A stretch of DNA of 64,000 nt from Empedobacter falsenii (GTDB lineage: Bacteria > Bacteroidota > Bacteroidia > Flavobacteriales > Weeksellaceae), in contig NZ_JAAGKM010000005.1 of assembly GCF_019308355.1 (NCBI RefSeq), forward strand, positions 1-64,000, written 5' to 3'. The notes beneath the pieces were generated by a model. The model was not told the origin of the DNA. It made no database searches and saw only the letters and a program-made list of their open reading frames with translations. A program made the position numbers and the translations under genes. Below are positions 19,018 to 29,093 of the stretch, piece after piece (positions within the stretch are counted from its first letter, which is position 1; each line of letters opens with the position of its first letter).

Positions 19018-19926
19018 TTAAAATAAACCTTCTACTGATAAATAGCGTTCGCCAGTATCGTAGTTGACAGTTAATATTTTCGTGTTTTTGTCTACTTCAT
19101 TCAAAGTTTTAGCAACTGCAGCCAATGAAGCACCTGTAGAAATTCCGACAAATATACCTTCTACTTTAGCCACTTTTTTTGCAAATTCAAATGCTTCTTC
19201 TTTTGTAATCTGAGTAGAAGAATCAACGATTGAAGTATCTAAATTAGTAGGAATAAATCCTGCTCCAATTCCTTGAATCGCGTGTGGACCAGGATTTCCT
19301 CCTGAAATGACAGGAGAATCTGTTGGTTCTACAGCGATAACTTTTGTTGAAGAGTTAACTTCTTTTAATGCTTTTCCAATTCCAGAAAGATGTCCGCCTG
19401 TTCCAACTCCTGTAATTAAATAATCAACTCCTTGTGGAAAATCTTCAAGGATTTCTTTTGCTGTTGTATTGTAATGGACTGTCGGATTCGAATTATTCTC
19501 AAATTGTTGCGGAACCCAAGCGCCTTCTATTGTTTCGGCTAATTCTTGTGCTTTTGCAATAGCGCCTTTCATTCCTAATTCTTTTGGAGTTAAAACAAAT
19601 TCAGCACCATAAGCTTCCATAATTTTACGACGTTCAATTGACATCGATTCTGGCATTGTGATAATCATTTTGTAACCTTTTACAGCCGCAACAAATGATA
19701 AGCCAATTCCTGTATTACCCGAAGTAGGTTCTATAATTGTTCCTCCAGGTTTTAAAATTCCAGCTTTTTCAGCATCTTCAATCATTGCCAAAGCAATACG
19801 ATCTTTTATTGATCCACCCGGATTTTGTTTTTCTACTTTAATATAAACGTTATGGTTAGGAAATAATTTATTCAGTTTAATAATTGGTGTATTTCCTATG
19901 GTTTCTAATACATTATTGTAAATCAT
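19018..19926 (-). CDS. cysK: Cysteine synthase (O-acetylserine sulfhydrylase)
   Basis: This 302-residue fold-type II PLP enzyme has the internal-aldimine lysine K41 in [11 protein letters not shown], the phosphate/substrate loop TSGNTG and the glycine-rich [10 protein letters not shown]. It makes L-cysteine from O-acetylserine and sulfide. The gene starts 12 bases after cysE, so substrate supply and use are in one operon and the two proteins may form the cysteine synthase complex. Sequence alone does not cleanly separate CysK from CysM; cysK is favoured by length and motif context. Confidence 0.93.
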   Translation of the reverse strand: MIYNNVLETIGNTPIIKLNKLFPNHNVYIKVEKQNPGGSIKDRIALAMIEDAEKAGILKPGGTIIEPTSGNTGIGLSFVAAVKGYKMIITMPESMSIERRKIMEAYGAEFVLTPKELGMKGAIAKAQELAETIEGAWVPQQFENNSNPTVHYNTTAKEILEDFPQGVDYLITGVGTGGHLSGIGKALKEVNSSTKVIAVEPTDSPVISGGNPGPHAIQGIGAGFIPTNLDTSIVDSSTQITKEEAFEFAKKVAKVEGIFVGISTGASLAAVAKTLNEVDKNTKILTVNYDTGERYLSVEGLF

Positions 19927-19938
19927 TGTTGTAAGGTT

Positions 19939-20712
19939 TTAGATGATATAATTGATATGTTGTTCTTTTTTTTGTTTTTTTATTTGTGGTTGATTCTCTT
20001 GATAGACAACAGAATCTTCTTCTATACTTTCTGTAATCCAAACATTTCCGCCGACTACAGAATTTTTTCCAATAATTGTTGTTCCTCCCAAAATAGTTGC
20101 TCCAGCATAAATTGTGACATTATTTTCTATTGTTGGATGACGTTTTTTATTAGCCAAATTCTTCGAAACATAAAACGCTCCTAATGTTACGCCTTGGTAA
20201 ATTTTCACATTATCACCAATCAATGTTGTTTCTCCAATGACAATTCCTGTACCATGATCGATATAAAAGTTTTTTCCAATTGAAGCACCAGGATGAATAT
20301 CAATTCCAGTTTTAGAATGTGCATATTCGGAAAAAAAACGAGGAAGAATAGGCGTATTTAAATTGTAGAGAATATGTGCTAAACGATGAATTGCAATTGC
20401 AAAAAAACCAGGATAGGCTAAAATGATTTCAATTTCCGATTTAGATGCAGGATCATTTGCATAAAAAACAAAAATTAGTTCCTCTAATTCTTGTCTAAGT
20501 TGTGCAAATTGTTCAAAAAAATATAAACTAATTTGATTCGATTTCTCCTCAGGAACAATTTTTAACAAGATAGAATTGAATTGATTGAGTAAATCTTCTT
20601 TCTTATACAAAGGATTTGGTTGTTGAAAAATCTCATCATAAATAATGGATTCTATCAACGGTTCTACTTCTTGTTTTCTAAATGGTAAACTGTATTTCGT
20701 AAGCTGATTCAT
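19939..20712 (-). CDS. cysE: Serine O-acetyltransferase
   Basis: This 257-residue protein has an N-terminal helical domain (1-130) and a left-handed beta-helix of hexapeptide repeats ([57 protein letters not shown]). The catalytic His/Asp of the family are in IDHGTG and in KKRHPTI. It acetylates serine for cysteine synthesis. It is the first gene of the cysE-cysK operon. The C-terminal tail ([17 protein letters not shown]) may be the segment that inserts into the CysK active site, judging by the final Ile. Confidence 0.93.
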   Translation of the reverse strand: MNQLTKYSLPFRKQEVEPLIESIIYDEIFQQPNPLYKKEDLLNQFNSILLKIVPEEKSNQISLYFFEQFAQLRQELEELIFVFYANDPASKSEIEIILAYPGFFAIAIHRLAHILYNLNTPILPRFFSEYAHSKTGIDIHPGASIGKNFYIDHGTGIVIGETTLIGDNVKIYQGVTLGAFYVSKNLANKKRHPTIENNVTIYAGATILGGTTIIGKNSVVGGNVWITESIEEDSVVYQENQPQIKKQKKEQHINYII

Positions 20713-21044
20713 TCTTCAATCTATAAACTCTATAAAAATAGTAGACAAATGTATTCATTTTTTTATTCTTGAAGAAGAAATTGTCGAAAAAATGACAAAA
20801 ACCATAAAAATGCCTTCGTTTTTATTATTGCTATGTAAGCATAATAATACACTATTTTGACTTTTATGAATAAAATTTATAATTATTTATTTAAAAATAT
20901 TTATTTAATTAAATGATTGGTAATTAGTGTTATAAATGAATTTGTATGTTTAAAAGAGATTATTTTTATAAAAAATAAAGCATAGTGTTTTATTTACACT
21001 AAAAAATAGTTATTTTAGTGAAATAAATTTTAAAGGATAAAAAT
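20713..21044. other. Divergent intergenic region, cysE and DUF2147
   Basis: On the minus strand TACATTTG (20753 down to 20746) matches the -7 consensus and lies about 34 bases ahead of cysE; only a weak -33 partner is visible. On the plus strand, two overlapping hairpins precede the DUF2147 gene: TAGTGT/ACACTA (20983-20988 and 20996-21001) and CACTAAAA/TTTTAGTG (20997-21004 and 21013-21020). They share bases and cannot form together. No gene is seen in the stretch. Confidence 0.5.
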
Positions 21045-21470
21045 ATGAAAAAATCAATTTTATTCGGATTATTCTTTATGTTGACATCTTTAATGTATGC
21101 GCAATCACCAATAGGAACTTGGAAAACAATTGATGATGAGACAAAACAGGCGAAGTCTTACGTAGAGATTTTCGAGAAAGATGGAAAACTTTATGGTAAA
21201 GTCACTAAGATTTTAACGAAAGGAAAAGAAGATGCAAAATGTACAGATTGTTCAGGAGCATTAAAAAATAAACCAATTTTAGGAATGCAAATTCTTTCTG
21301 GTCTTAAAAAAGACGGAAAAGAATGGAATGGAGGAAAAATCATTGATCCTAATAGTGGAAAGGAATACAAAGCAAAAATGTCTCTTAACGGAAATGATAA
21401 ATTAGACGTAAGAGGTTTTATCGGGATTTCTCTTGTAGGAAGAACGCAAACTTGGCAACGAGTTAAATAA
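21045..21470 (+). CDS. DUF2147 family exported protein
   Basis: This 141-residue protein has a signal peptide (MKKSILFGLFFMLTSLMYAQ) and a DUF2147 domain: SPIGTWKTIDDETKQAKSYVEI at the start, a central CTDCSG with two cysteines, and the typical ending LVGRTQTWQRVK. It is predicted to be a small beta-barrel in the periplasm. Its role is unknown; homologues have been linked to stress and envelope functions only loosely. The gene is monocistronic with an unusual hairpin-bearing upstream region. Confidence 0.88.
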   Translation: MKKSILFGLFFMLTSLMYAQSPIGTWKTIDDETKQAKSYVEIFEKDGKLYGKVTKILTKGKEDAKCTDCSGALKNKPILGMQILSGLKKDGKEWNGGKIIDPNSGKEYKAKMSLNGNDKLDVRGFIGISLVGRTQTWQRVK

Positions 21471-21530
21471 AAATCAAAACAAAAACGAAAAGGTTACTCT
21501 GAGTAATCAAACCCACAAAATTTTACTCTA

Positions 21531-21568
21531 TAATGACTATTTCTAAAAGAATAGTCATTATTTTTTTT
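21531..21568 (+). terminator. Strong terminator after DUF2147
   Basis: An 11-base perfect stem (TAATGACTATT at 21531-21541, AATAGTCATTA at 21550-21560) is followed by eight T. A candidate -7 element (TAAATTTG, 21572-21579) for the ABC transporter gene starts only 3 bases later. Confidence 0.88.
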
Positions 21569-21619
21569 ACGTAAATTTGTAACTTCAAAACTAAGGTTTT
21601 GATTTTCTAAAATACATCA

Positions 21620-23452
21620 ATGAGTTTAACTAAAAGAGCGTTCTCGTACGCAAAACCATATAGAACTTCGTTTGTTACAGCGATTATATTCAATTTACTC
21701 TATGCACTTTTCAATGTAATTGCATTGGCTTTTATGATGCCAATTTTGAGTGTTTTGTTTGGTGAAAAATCACCTGGAGTTATCGCAAAACCTATTTATT
21801 CTGGTGATTTGGGTAATCTGAAACAATTTTTTTCAGATTATTCAGCTTATTATATGAATGAGCTTTCTCAAACTCAAGGACCAGTTTATGTGTTAGCGAT
21901 TTCGTGTGTGATATTTATTATTGCATTTTTATTTCGAAATATTTTCAGTTTTCTTTCAGAAACTTGTTTGGTAGACTTACGTTCGGGTGTGACACGTGAT
22001 TTACGTGTTGATATTCATAACAAAATTATTGATTTGCCAGTTGCTTATTTTACTGAAAAACGAAAAGGAGATATGATTAATCGTATTTCAAGCGATGTAA
22101 ACGAAGTAGAATCTAACATCTTAAATTCAATTGTAGAGATTGTTCGTTCGCCAATTATGATTATTGTTTTCGTTGTAGTATTATTTACAGTTAGCTATCA
22201 ATTAACAATTTTCGCTATTTTGGTTTTTCCGATTATGGGAACAATTATTTCGTTGATTGGAAAAAGTCTGAAAAAAGCTGCTGCTCATGCGCAAGACGAA
22301 TTATCTAACATTATTACTTATGTAGACGAGACACTTTCTTCGCTTAAGATTATCAAAATTTTTAACGCAGAAGATCAAGTAAAAGGTCGTTTTGATGAAT
22401 CGATTAATCGTTATCGAAAATATCTTCAAAAAGTAATGAAAAAACGTGCTTTGGCTTCACCAACAAGTGAATTTTTAGGTGCTGTTACAATTGGATTAAT
22501 TGTTTTTTTTGGTGGTAAATTATCGTTAGAAGGAAATGGTTTAACAGGATCACAATTTATTTTTTATATCGCAACATTTTATACATTATTAGATCCGATT
22601 AAACGCTTTTCGAAAGCATTATCAGATGTACAAAAAGGAGAAGTTTCTGCAAAGAGAATTTTTGAAGTTTTGGATGCTGATGTTTCGATAAAAGATGTTC
22701 CAGATGCTAAAGGAATTGATGCGTTTGAAGATAAAATTGAGTTTAGAAATGTCACATTTGCTTATGGAAAACATAATGTGATCGAGAATTTTAATTTAAC
22801 AATTAATAAAGGAGAAACCGTTGCTTTAGTTGGGCAATCTGGTTCTGGAAAATCGACTTTGGCGAATTTAATTACTCGTTTTTGGGATGTGAAATCAGGT
22901 CAAATTTTGATTGATGGAATTGATATCAAACATATAAAATTAAATGATTATCGCTTGTTATTTGGTTTGGTTACGCAAGATTCTATTTTGTTTAATGATA
23001 CAATTTTTAATAATATTTCATTAGGTGATAAATCTCCAAATTTGGAAAAAGTAGAATATGCTGCGCAAATTGCAAATGCGGAAGAGTTTATTGTAAAAAT
23101 GCCAGAAAAATATCAAGAGTCAGTAGGAGAGGGAGGTAGCAAGCTTTCTGGTGGACAAAAACAACGTTTAAGTATTGCGCGTGCGGTTTATAAAAATCCA
23201 CCGATTATGGTTTTGGATGAAGCAACTTCTGCTTTGGATACGAAATCTGAAAAATTGGTACAAGTTGCCTTGAATAATATGATGCAAAATCGTACTTCTT
23301 TGGTTATTGCGCACCGTTTATCAACAATTCAGAATGCGGATAAAATTGTAGTAATGGAAGCAGGTAAAATTATTGAACAAGGAAATCATCATTCACTTAT
23401 TGAGAAAAAAGGTGTTTATGCCAATTTGGTAAATATGCAGAATTTTGAATAA
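21620..23452 (+). CDS. ABC exporter, fused permease and ATPase (MsbA type)
   Basis: This 610-residue half-transporter has six membrane helices in the first 330 residues (ABC_membrane domain) and a C-terminal ATPase domain with Walker A GQSGSGKST (405-413), signature LSGGQKQR, Walker B IMVLDEATSALD and the H-loop AHRLS. It dimerises in the inner membrane. The family includes MsbA, which flips lipid A-core, and multidrug exporters. The sequence does not decide between these. It stands alone with its own terminator. Confidence 0.9.
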   Translation: MSLTKRAFSYAKPYRTSFVTAIIFNLLYALFNVIALAFMMPILSVLFGEKSPGVIAKPIYSGDLGNLKQFFSDYSAYYMNELSQTQGPVYVLAISCVIFIIAFLFRNIFSFLSETCLVDLRSGVTRDLRVDIHNKIIDLPVAYFTEKRKGDMINRISSDVNEVESNILNSIVEIVRSPIMIIVFVVVLFTVSYQLTIFAILVFPIMGTIISLIGKSLKKAAAHAQDELSNIITYVDETLSSLKIIKIFNAEDQVKGRFDESINRYRKYLQKVMKKRALASPTSEFLGAVTIGLIVFFGGKLSLEGNGLTGSQFIFYIATFYTLLDPIKRFSKALSDVQKGEVSAKRIFEVLDADVSIKDVPDAKGIDAFEDKIEFRNVTFAYGKHNVIENFNLTINKGETVALVGQSGSGKSTLANLITRFWDVKSGQILIDGIDIKHIKLNDYRLLFGLVTQDSILFNDTIFNNISLGDKSPNLEKVEYAAQIANAEEFIVKMPEKYQESVGEGGSKLSGGQKQRLSIARAVYKNPPIMVLDEATSALDTKSEKLVQVALNNMMQNRTSLVIAHRLSTIQNADKIVVMEAGKIIEQGNHHSLIEKKGVYANLVNMQNFE

Positions 23453-23470
23453 ATGAAGTATATACAAACT

Positions 23471-23500
23471 AAAAAAATCCGCTTTTAAGCGGATTTTTTT
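23471..23500. terminator. Bidirectional terminator between the ABC exporter gene and aroA
   Basis: AAAAAAATCCGCTT and AAGCGGATTTTTTT form a 14-base stem. Convergent genes lie on both sides (stop codons at 23452 and 23509). It carries the recurring ATCCGCT core. Confidence 0.85.
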
Positions 23501-23508
23501 GTTATATT

Positions 23509-24738
23509 TTAAATCGATTTAATTTCAAAACCTAATTGTTTCCAGTCTTCCCAAAATGTTGGATAAGATTTTTCTACGACCATTTCATTCTCAATTCGAA
23601 TTGGGTAAATTTGCGACAAAGGCGCCATACACATTGCCATTCTGTGGTCGTTATATGTTGCTAAAGTAGGCGTTTTTTCAAAATTATTATAACCTTCTAT
23701 CGTTAATGAATCGTTTGTAATTGTTATAATTGCTCCAAATTTTTCCAACTCATTTTTAAGTGCGATTAAACGGTCGGTTTCCTTGATTTTTAGTGTTTCT
23801 AAACCAGTTAAATGACATTTTGTTTTCAATCCCACACAAGTTGCAGCAATTGTCTGTGCAATATCTGGAGTATTGATTAAATTTAATTCGATGATAGATT
23901 TTGGTATGAAATTATCTTCATTTTTCAATGTTAAAACTCCATTTTCAAAAGTTGAAATTACACCAAAATTTTCTGCATAAATATGTTGCAAAGCTGAATC
24001 TCCTTGTAAAGAATCTTCGAAATAAGTTGAGATTTTAATTTCAGAATTCTGCGATAAAGCAATCAAACTATAATAATATGAAGCTGAACTCCAATCAGAT
24101 TCTACTTGTAAAGTTTTAGCTTTGATGTTTTCAGTAAAAGGAATTTTGATTGTATTTCCTTCGAAAATTGCATTAATTCCAACTTTATTCAATAATTGAA
24201 TTGTCATTTGAATATAAGGAATAGAAATAATTTTTCCATCCAAATTAATCGTTAATCCATTTTCTAATTTCGTTCCAATCAAACATAAAGCAGAGATATA
24301 TTGAGAACTAATGTTAGAAGGGATTGTAATAGAATCTTTCGTTATTTTTTTTCCAACAATCGATAAAGGTGGATAACCTTCGTTTTCTTGATACGAAATT
24401 TCTGCACCCAGCTCATTCAAGGCATCAACCAAAACTTTTATTGGACGTTGTTTCATTCTTTCAGAACCTGTCAACGTTATTTTTCGTCCATCTTGAATAG
24501 AAAAATAAGCCGTTAAAAATCGCATGGCAGTTCCCGCGTGGTGAATATCAACTAAATCACTTTTGTTCGCTAACGCTTTTTGCATTAATTGAGAATCTTC
24601 TGAATTTGAAACATTTTCTAATGTCAAAACATTCTCAAATAATTGACTTAATAACAACAAACGATTGCTTTCGCTTTTAGAACCTGTGATGGCTAATTGA
24701 TTGTTTATCGGAGATTTTAGAGCAGAAATTTCAATCAT
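23509..24738 (-). CDS. aroA: 3-phosphoshikimate 1-carboxyvinyltransferase (EPSP synthase)
   Basis: This 409-residue enzyme of the shikimate pathway condenses shikimate 3-phosphate with PEP. Family landmarks are present: the N-terminal GSKSESNRLLLL, HHAGTAMRFLTAYF (the PEP-binding region; LNAGTAMR in E. coli), IKETDRL near residue 320 and the C-terminal DHRMAMC. It starts two bases after the stop of a MazG-like gene and probably shares its transcript. Together with the phenylalanine/tyrosine operon at 30-35 kb, it gives this window two separate aromatic-pathway loci. Confidence 0.95.
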   Translation of the reverse strand: MIEISALKSPINNQLAITGSKSESNRLLLLSQLFENVLTLENVSNSEDSQLMQKALANKSDLVDIHHAGTAMRFLTAYFSIQDGRKITLTGSERMKQRPIKVLVDALNELGAEISYQENEGYPPLSIVGKKITKDSITIPSNISSQYISALCLIGTKLENGLTINLDGKIISIPYIQMTIQLLNKVGINAIFEGNTIKIPFTENIKAKTLQVESDWSSASYYYSLIALSQNSEIKISTYFEDSLQGDSALQHIYAENFGVISTFENGVLTLKNEDNFIPKSIIELNLINTPDIAQTIAATCVGLKTKCHLTGLETLKIKETDRLIALKNELEKFGAIITITNDSLTIEGYNNFEKTPTLATYNDHRMAMCMAPLSQIYPIRIENEMVVEKSYPTFWEDWKQLGFEIKSI

Positions 24739-24740
24739 AT

Positions 24741-25067
24741 TTATTTTAATTTATCATTATTTTGATGACGATCGTGGTCACGTTTTGTTTTATAATCTAA
24801 TTTTTTGTAAAAAGCTGATTCTAAATCAACACCTGTTTGATTTGCCAAACAAAGCGCTACAAAAATAACATCTGCCAATTCTTCGCCAAGATCTTTGTTT
24901 TTATCAGATTCTTTCTCCGATTGTTCACCGTAACGACGCGCAATAATACGTGCAACTTCTCCTACCTCTTCAGTTAATTGTGCCATATTTGTTAATTCGT
25001 TAAAATAACGAACACCATGTTCTTTTATCCAATTATCAACGTCTGTTTGTGCTTGTTTAAGGCTCAT
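24741..25067 (-). CDS. MazG-like nucleotide pyrophosphohydrolase
   Basis: This 108-residue all-alpha protein has the metal-binding pattern of the MazG/dUTPase superfamily: EEVGEVARIIARRYGEQ (ExxE) followed by LGEELADVIFVALCLANQTG (ExxD). It should hydrolyse a nucleoside triphosphate to monophosphate and pyrophosphate, a house-cleaning reaction. It is short, with one domain, like other Bacteroidota members. It is translationally close (two bases) to aroA. Confidence 0.88.
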   Translation of the reverse strand: MSLKQAQTDVDNWIKEHGVRYFNELTNMAQLTEEVGEVARIIARRYGEQSEKESDKNKDLGEELADVIFVALCLANQTGVDLESAFYKKLDYKTKRDHDRHQNNDKLK

Positions 25068-25105
25068 CTTATTTTAAATTTTAAAAGTTAAAGGTACAAA
25101 AATAA

Positions 25106-25134
25106 AAAGCCAACTCGTATTTGGAGTTGGCTTT
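25106..25134 (-). terminator. Terminator after the DUF3857 pair
   Basis: An 11-base perfect stem (AAAGCCAACTC at 25106-25116, GAGTTGGCTTT at 25124-25134) with a 7-base loop, followed on the minus strand by TTATTTTTG. It ends the transcript of the gene at 25156-27174. Confidence 0.85.
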
Positions 25135-25155
25135 ATTCGATGTTTAGAATATTTT

Positions 25156-27174
25156 TTATTGTTTTACCAAAATCACTTGCTGACTTTCTGCATTAATAAT
25201 ATTTGTTAAAAATTCTTTCAATGGTTTATAGTATTGTGCAGGTAAAATACTGTATGGAATAACTTTTTGGGCTTGAGCGATAATAAAACCATCTTTTTCA
25301 ATTACTTTATATGCATATCCACCAGCTTGATCGGGCATTGTAAATTGCTTTTCAGTTGGTAAAGATTCGACTTTGTAACCTTCTGGAATTTTAATTTTAA
25401 CTGTATTTGTATTCGTAGTTGGTGCACCAAACTCAATATTGTAATTACGTTGATCTAGATTTAAATTATGTTTTGTATTCGCAACAAATAAAAATGGATT
25501 GAATAATATTTTATTTCCAGCCACATCTACTTTTACATCATCAAATTTGAATTGATGACGAATTACATTTTGTTTGTTATCTTGTGTTTTAAATTCTGAA
25601 ATTTCAAAATTATAATCTTCTACAAATTCTTTTTCGAACGCTTTTGGATCATCTGCGATTTCACTTTTATCAAACATATAAAAATAATTATCGCGAACAT
25701 TCGAAAAAATTCCAGTTAATGTTCCGTCTGCTTTTAAATCTGCCGTAATTGATATTTTATCATTGGTCATAACCGAATTACGAAGAGGAACTTCTTTTAT
25801 TCCTTTGTCATTTACCATAAATCCACGATCGTTAATTGCTCGAATTGGTAATAAATTAATTTGAGCATTTTTATCAGTTGCATCCATTAAATAAAATTCA
25901 TTATCTATTGTTGCTCCAACAATTACATAATTCAATTTGCTACGTGAAGGAAACGAATAATTGATTAAACCATTTTGCAACGTACTCAAAACAATTGGAT
26001 TTGCGTCTAATCCGGCTTTACGCAACATAGCTGTTAACATAAGATTGATATCCGCTGAATTTCCAGATTTTTCGTTAAATGCTTTTCGGATTCCTTTATC
26101 TGTATATTGACCTAAATAATCATTCCAAGCCATGTTGTTTTTTACATAATTGTAAATTGCTTGAGCTTTTTTAATATTTGTAGATTTTCCAACAATTGTA
26201 GTATTTACTGTTTCATCTAAAAAGTTATTTCCATTTAATTGTCTTCCAAAATCTTCATGATCCATCAAATCTTTACCAATACGTTCCCAAGTTGTAGAAA
26301 AATTTTCTGAGGTTCTTCCTGGAACCACAAATGAAGCTAACTCAAACTGAATACTTGCTAACATATTTCTCGGATTAAGTACATAAGCTTCGCGAGAATA
26401 AGAAGGTAAATTAGTTAATGAATAGGTTTGCGTGTCAATTTTTAATTTGTGGTTACTTGATGTCGCGCCTTGATTTCCCATATTTCCCCCAAAAGATGAA
26501 ACACCTCTGTTTCCAAAAGAAGTAGTTGAAAAAGTATCATCTTTAGAATTTTTTGTTAATTTTGGAGCAAATGCACCTCTCAAATCTTGTTGATAATTAA
26601 AATGTTCTTGATTTTGCATCGTGAAATTACTTGCAACCACAGGAATCGATTGTTGAAAATACCACGTATCAGTATTTCCATAGAAAGGGGAAATAATTTC
26701 GTACGTATATTCTAGGATCGATCCATTTTTTACATTAGGAAATGTAAACGTTTGTTTATCCATAAAACGATGGACTTTATCTAAGAAAATATCTTTTTTC
26801 TCAACTTTTTGTTCAACAATTTTTCCATTTTCAAGGTTATAGGTAACCGCTTTTAAAGTAATCAATTTATCTTGATCTGATCCTGAGCTTTTGTAAAGAG
26901 GAATTTCTATTTTTAAAACATCATCAGGTGTTTTATCCTTATCAAAAACAATTACTCTATAAAAAACTTTTTTTGTTTGCTCAACACCGCCTTGATTGGT
27001 ATTAAAACTAACTTTATAATTTCCGTCAGCATATAAAACTTCTGCTGGAGCATCAGCTTGAATTGTACTTTTTGTTTTCTCGAAATCTTGTTTAGATAGT
27101 TTTCCAAATTTTACATCTTGTGCAAAACTCGAAACAGTTGCAACTGTCGCAACAATCGTAAATATTGTTTTCAT
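25156..27174 (-). CDS. DUF3857/transglutaminase-like protein lacking the catalytic cysteine
   Basis: This 672-residue exported protein has a signal peptide (MKTIFTIVATVATVSSFA), an N-terminal DUF3857 domain (about 55-290) and a transglutaminase-like core. Where active members have GDCxD, this protein has KSGNSADIN with Ser373. The usual NH of the histidine motif is NY (LNYVIVGATIDNEFYLMDATD). The core is therefore probably not a cysteine enzyme and may be structural or binding. A C-terminal DUF3858-like region follows. It lies 7 bases downstream of a paralogue that keeps the Cys, so the two are co-transcribed. Confidence 0.85.
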   Translation of the reverse strand: MKTIFTIVATVATVSSFAQDVKFGKLSKQDFEKTKSTIQADAPAEVLYADGNYKVSFNTNQGGVEQTKKVFYRVIVFDKDKTPDDVLKIEIPLYKSSGSDQDKLITLKAVTYNLENGKIVEQKVEKKDIFLDKVHRFMDKQTFTFPNVKNGSILEYTYEIISPFYGNTDTWYFQQSIPVVASNFTMQNQEHFNYQQDLRGAFAPKLTKNSKDDTFSTTSFGNRGVSSFGGNMGNQGATSSNHKLKIDTQTYSLTNLPSYSREAYVLNPRNMLASIQFELASFVVPGRTSENFSTTWERIGKDLMDHEDFGRQLNGNNFLDETVNTTIVGKSTNIKKAQAIYNYVKNNMAWNDYLGQYTDKGIRKAFNEKSGNSADINLMLTAMLRKAGLDANPIVLSTLQNGLINYSFPSRSKLNYVIVGATIDNEFYLMDATDKNAQINLLPIRAINDRGFMVNDKGIKEVPLRNSVMTNDKISITADLKADGTLTGIFSNVRDNYFYMFDKSEIADDPKAFEKEFVEDYNFEISEFKTQDNKQNVIRHQFKFDDVKVDVAGNKILFNPFLFVANTKHNLNLDQRNYNIEFGAPTTNTNTVKIKIPEGYKVESLPTEKQFTMPDQAGGYAYKVIEKDGFIIAQAQKVIPYSILPAQYYKPLKEFLTNIINAESQQVILVKQ

Positions 27175-27181
27175 ATTAGTG

Positions 27182-29074
27182 TTATAATTTTTCTAAAAGT
27201 AGTTTTGTGTTGTCGTAACCCGAAATTTGTCTTCTAAATTCTACATATTCGTTGTATTTTTCTTTCGAAAAAGTTCCAGAAAATTGTTTGTAAATACGTT
27301 TTATTTCGAATGCATTATTTTCTTTCGGATTGATTTCTAATTGATATTCTCCAAAAGCAGATTTCACGGTTATAGCATCAAATTTTTGTGGTAATTTATA
27401 ACCAGAAGGAAGTGTCAATGTATACGAAACTTCGTCAACATATCCTGTCTCGATGTTGAAATCAAACTTTCTATCTTTCATTTTTTTGACAGAAGTCTCT
27501 TCTTTATTCACTGGAATAATATTCAGAATGATGTTATTTCCTTGAATTTTAGCATAATTTGGTGCTGAAAACTCGAAATTTGAAGTAAAAACAGCATTTT
27601 TCCAATCATTATTAAATTCTTTCTTTTTGAATGATATTCCTTGTAAGTAAGAAAATCGATTTTTTAAACGAACATCAAGATCTTTTTCGCTTAATTGATT
27701 AAATCTTGCAAAATTCTCATAAATCAAACCTTTGGAAGTTTCAGAAAAATCAAAATTTAATGTTCCATCTGCTAAAAGTGTTGCATTTCCATTGACGAAT
27801 AATTGATTATCTTCTGTTTTGAATTGTTGCGAAGGAATAATTTTTCCGCCTTTTTCATCAACAATTAATACTTTTCTATTTCCTGCAAAATCACCTAAAT
27901 AATTATAAGGAGCTGTTTGACTTGTTGCTTCTAACCAAATATCTTTTCCATTTAGAGGTATATAAACAATCATGTGATTTCCTTGTTGATACATCATTTG
28001 TTCATCAATATCAATTGGATTTCCAGCAAATAATATGGTGTGATACGATTTGATATTCACTGCATCTAACATTCCAATCATATAATTAGATAAGGCTTTG
28101 CAATCGCCATAACTTTTGCTCTCAACATAAGAATTTGGAAAAGGCGAAAGTCCTCCAATTCCCAGTTGTACGCCAATATATCGAACTTTATTTTGCAAAT
28201 GTTTGTACAAAATCTGAACTTTTTCTTCGTCCGATTTTGCATCTTTGACCATATTTTGAAAAGTTAATTTTTGAGATGGAGTAAAATCTAATTTTGAACG
28301 AATTAAATTATCAAAAGTCCATTTTCCGTAATCATTCCAATTGTCAAAATTTCCTTTAACACCATCGATATTAATTTGATTTGAAGCTAAAATAGCGCGA
28401 GGAAATATTTTTTGACTTCCAACCATTTGATCTTCTTCATTAAATGCCAAAACATTGTTTAATGAATAGCTCAAATTATTGTTATCTCCTGTTTTTGCAA
28501 TGTCAAAACCTTTAAAATTATCTTCTTTCAATCGAATAGTTGAAGATGTTTTATTTACAAATTGATAAGACGATTTTTCGATTGATAAATTCGCTGCTCG
28601 TATAGGTGACCAACGCGGAATCCAAAGTGTATTTTTGTTCGTTGTAACAATTTTATAATGTATCGTGTAAGGATAATTTGTTGGAGTATAATTCAAATAT
28701 TTTATGCGATCATCCGTGTACATTTGTCCACCTGTTACATAACTTTGGTCACCAAAATCTTTGGTCTTGAATTTTTTAATTTCTTTTCCATTTGCATCAT
28801 ACAAAGTTGCCTCGAATAAGTCAATTTTTGTATTTGCATCATAATTCGCTTGCGCACCAACATAATTATCGCCCGCTTTACTCAAAACCGTTACGACAAC
28901 GTCTTCCGTATATTTTAATTCATCAACTTTGAGAAGTTCTATTTTTTCTTCATTTTTTCGTACAATAGCGTAAGCATCTTTTATCAAATCGGATGGAATT
29001 TGATCGACCGCATAGTTTTGAGCAAAAGAAAATGAACTAATCAAAAAAGTTGAAAAAAGTAGAGTTTGTTTCAT
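27182..29074 (-). CDS. DUF3857/transglutaminase-like exported protein, catalytic residues kept
   Basis: This 630-residue protein has a signal peptide (MKQTLLFSTFLISSFSFA) and DUF3857 in the N-terminal half. The transglutaminase core carries Cys325 in KSYGDCKALSNYM, His in GNHMIVYIP and an acidic third residue in IWLEATSQ, so a Cys-His-Glu/Asp triad is possible. Substrates of these Bacteroidota proteins are unknown; cell-surface or periplasmic peptide or amide chemistry is likely. It is followed by the degenerate paralogue and preceded by dtd, 19 bases away. Confidence 0.88.
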   Translation of the reverse strand: MKQTLLFSTFLISSFSFAQNYAVDQIPSDLIKDAYAIVRKNEEKIELLKVDELKYTEDVVVTVLSKAGDNYVGAQANYDANTKIDLFEATLYDANGKEIKKFKTKDFGDQSYVTGGQMYTDDRIKYLNYTPTNYPYTIHYKIVTTNKNTLWIPRWSPIRAANLSIEKSSYQFVNKTSSTIRLKEDNFKGFDIAKTGDNNNLSYSLNNVLAFNEEDQMVGSQKIFPRAILASNQINIDGVKGNFDNWNDYGKWTFDNLIRSKLDFTPSQKLTFQNMVKDAKSDEEKVQILYKHLQNKVRYIGVQLGIGGLSPFPNSYVESKSYGDCKALSNYMIGMLDAVNIKSYHTILFAGNPIDIDEQMMYQQGNHMIVYIPLNGKDIWLEATSQTAPYNYLGDFAGNRKVLIVDEKGGKIIPSQQFKTEDNQLFVNGNATLLADGTLNFDFSETSKGLIYENFARFNQLSEKDLDVRLKNRFSYLQGISFKKKEFNNDWKNAVFTSNFEFSAPNYAKIQGNNIILNIIPVNKEETSVKKMKDRKFDFNIETGYVDEVSYTLTLPSGYKLPQKFDAITVKSAFGEYQLEINPKENNAFEIKRIYKQFSGTFSKEKYNEYVEFRRQISGYDNTKLLLEKL

Positions 29075-29093
29075 TCAATATCTATTAATCAAG

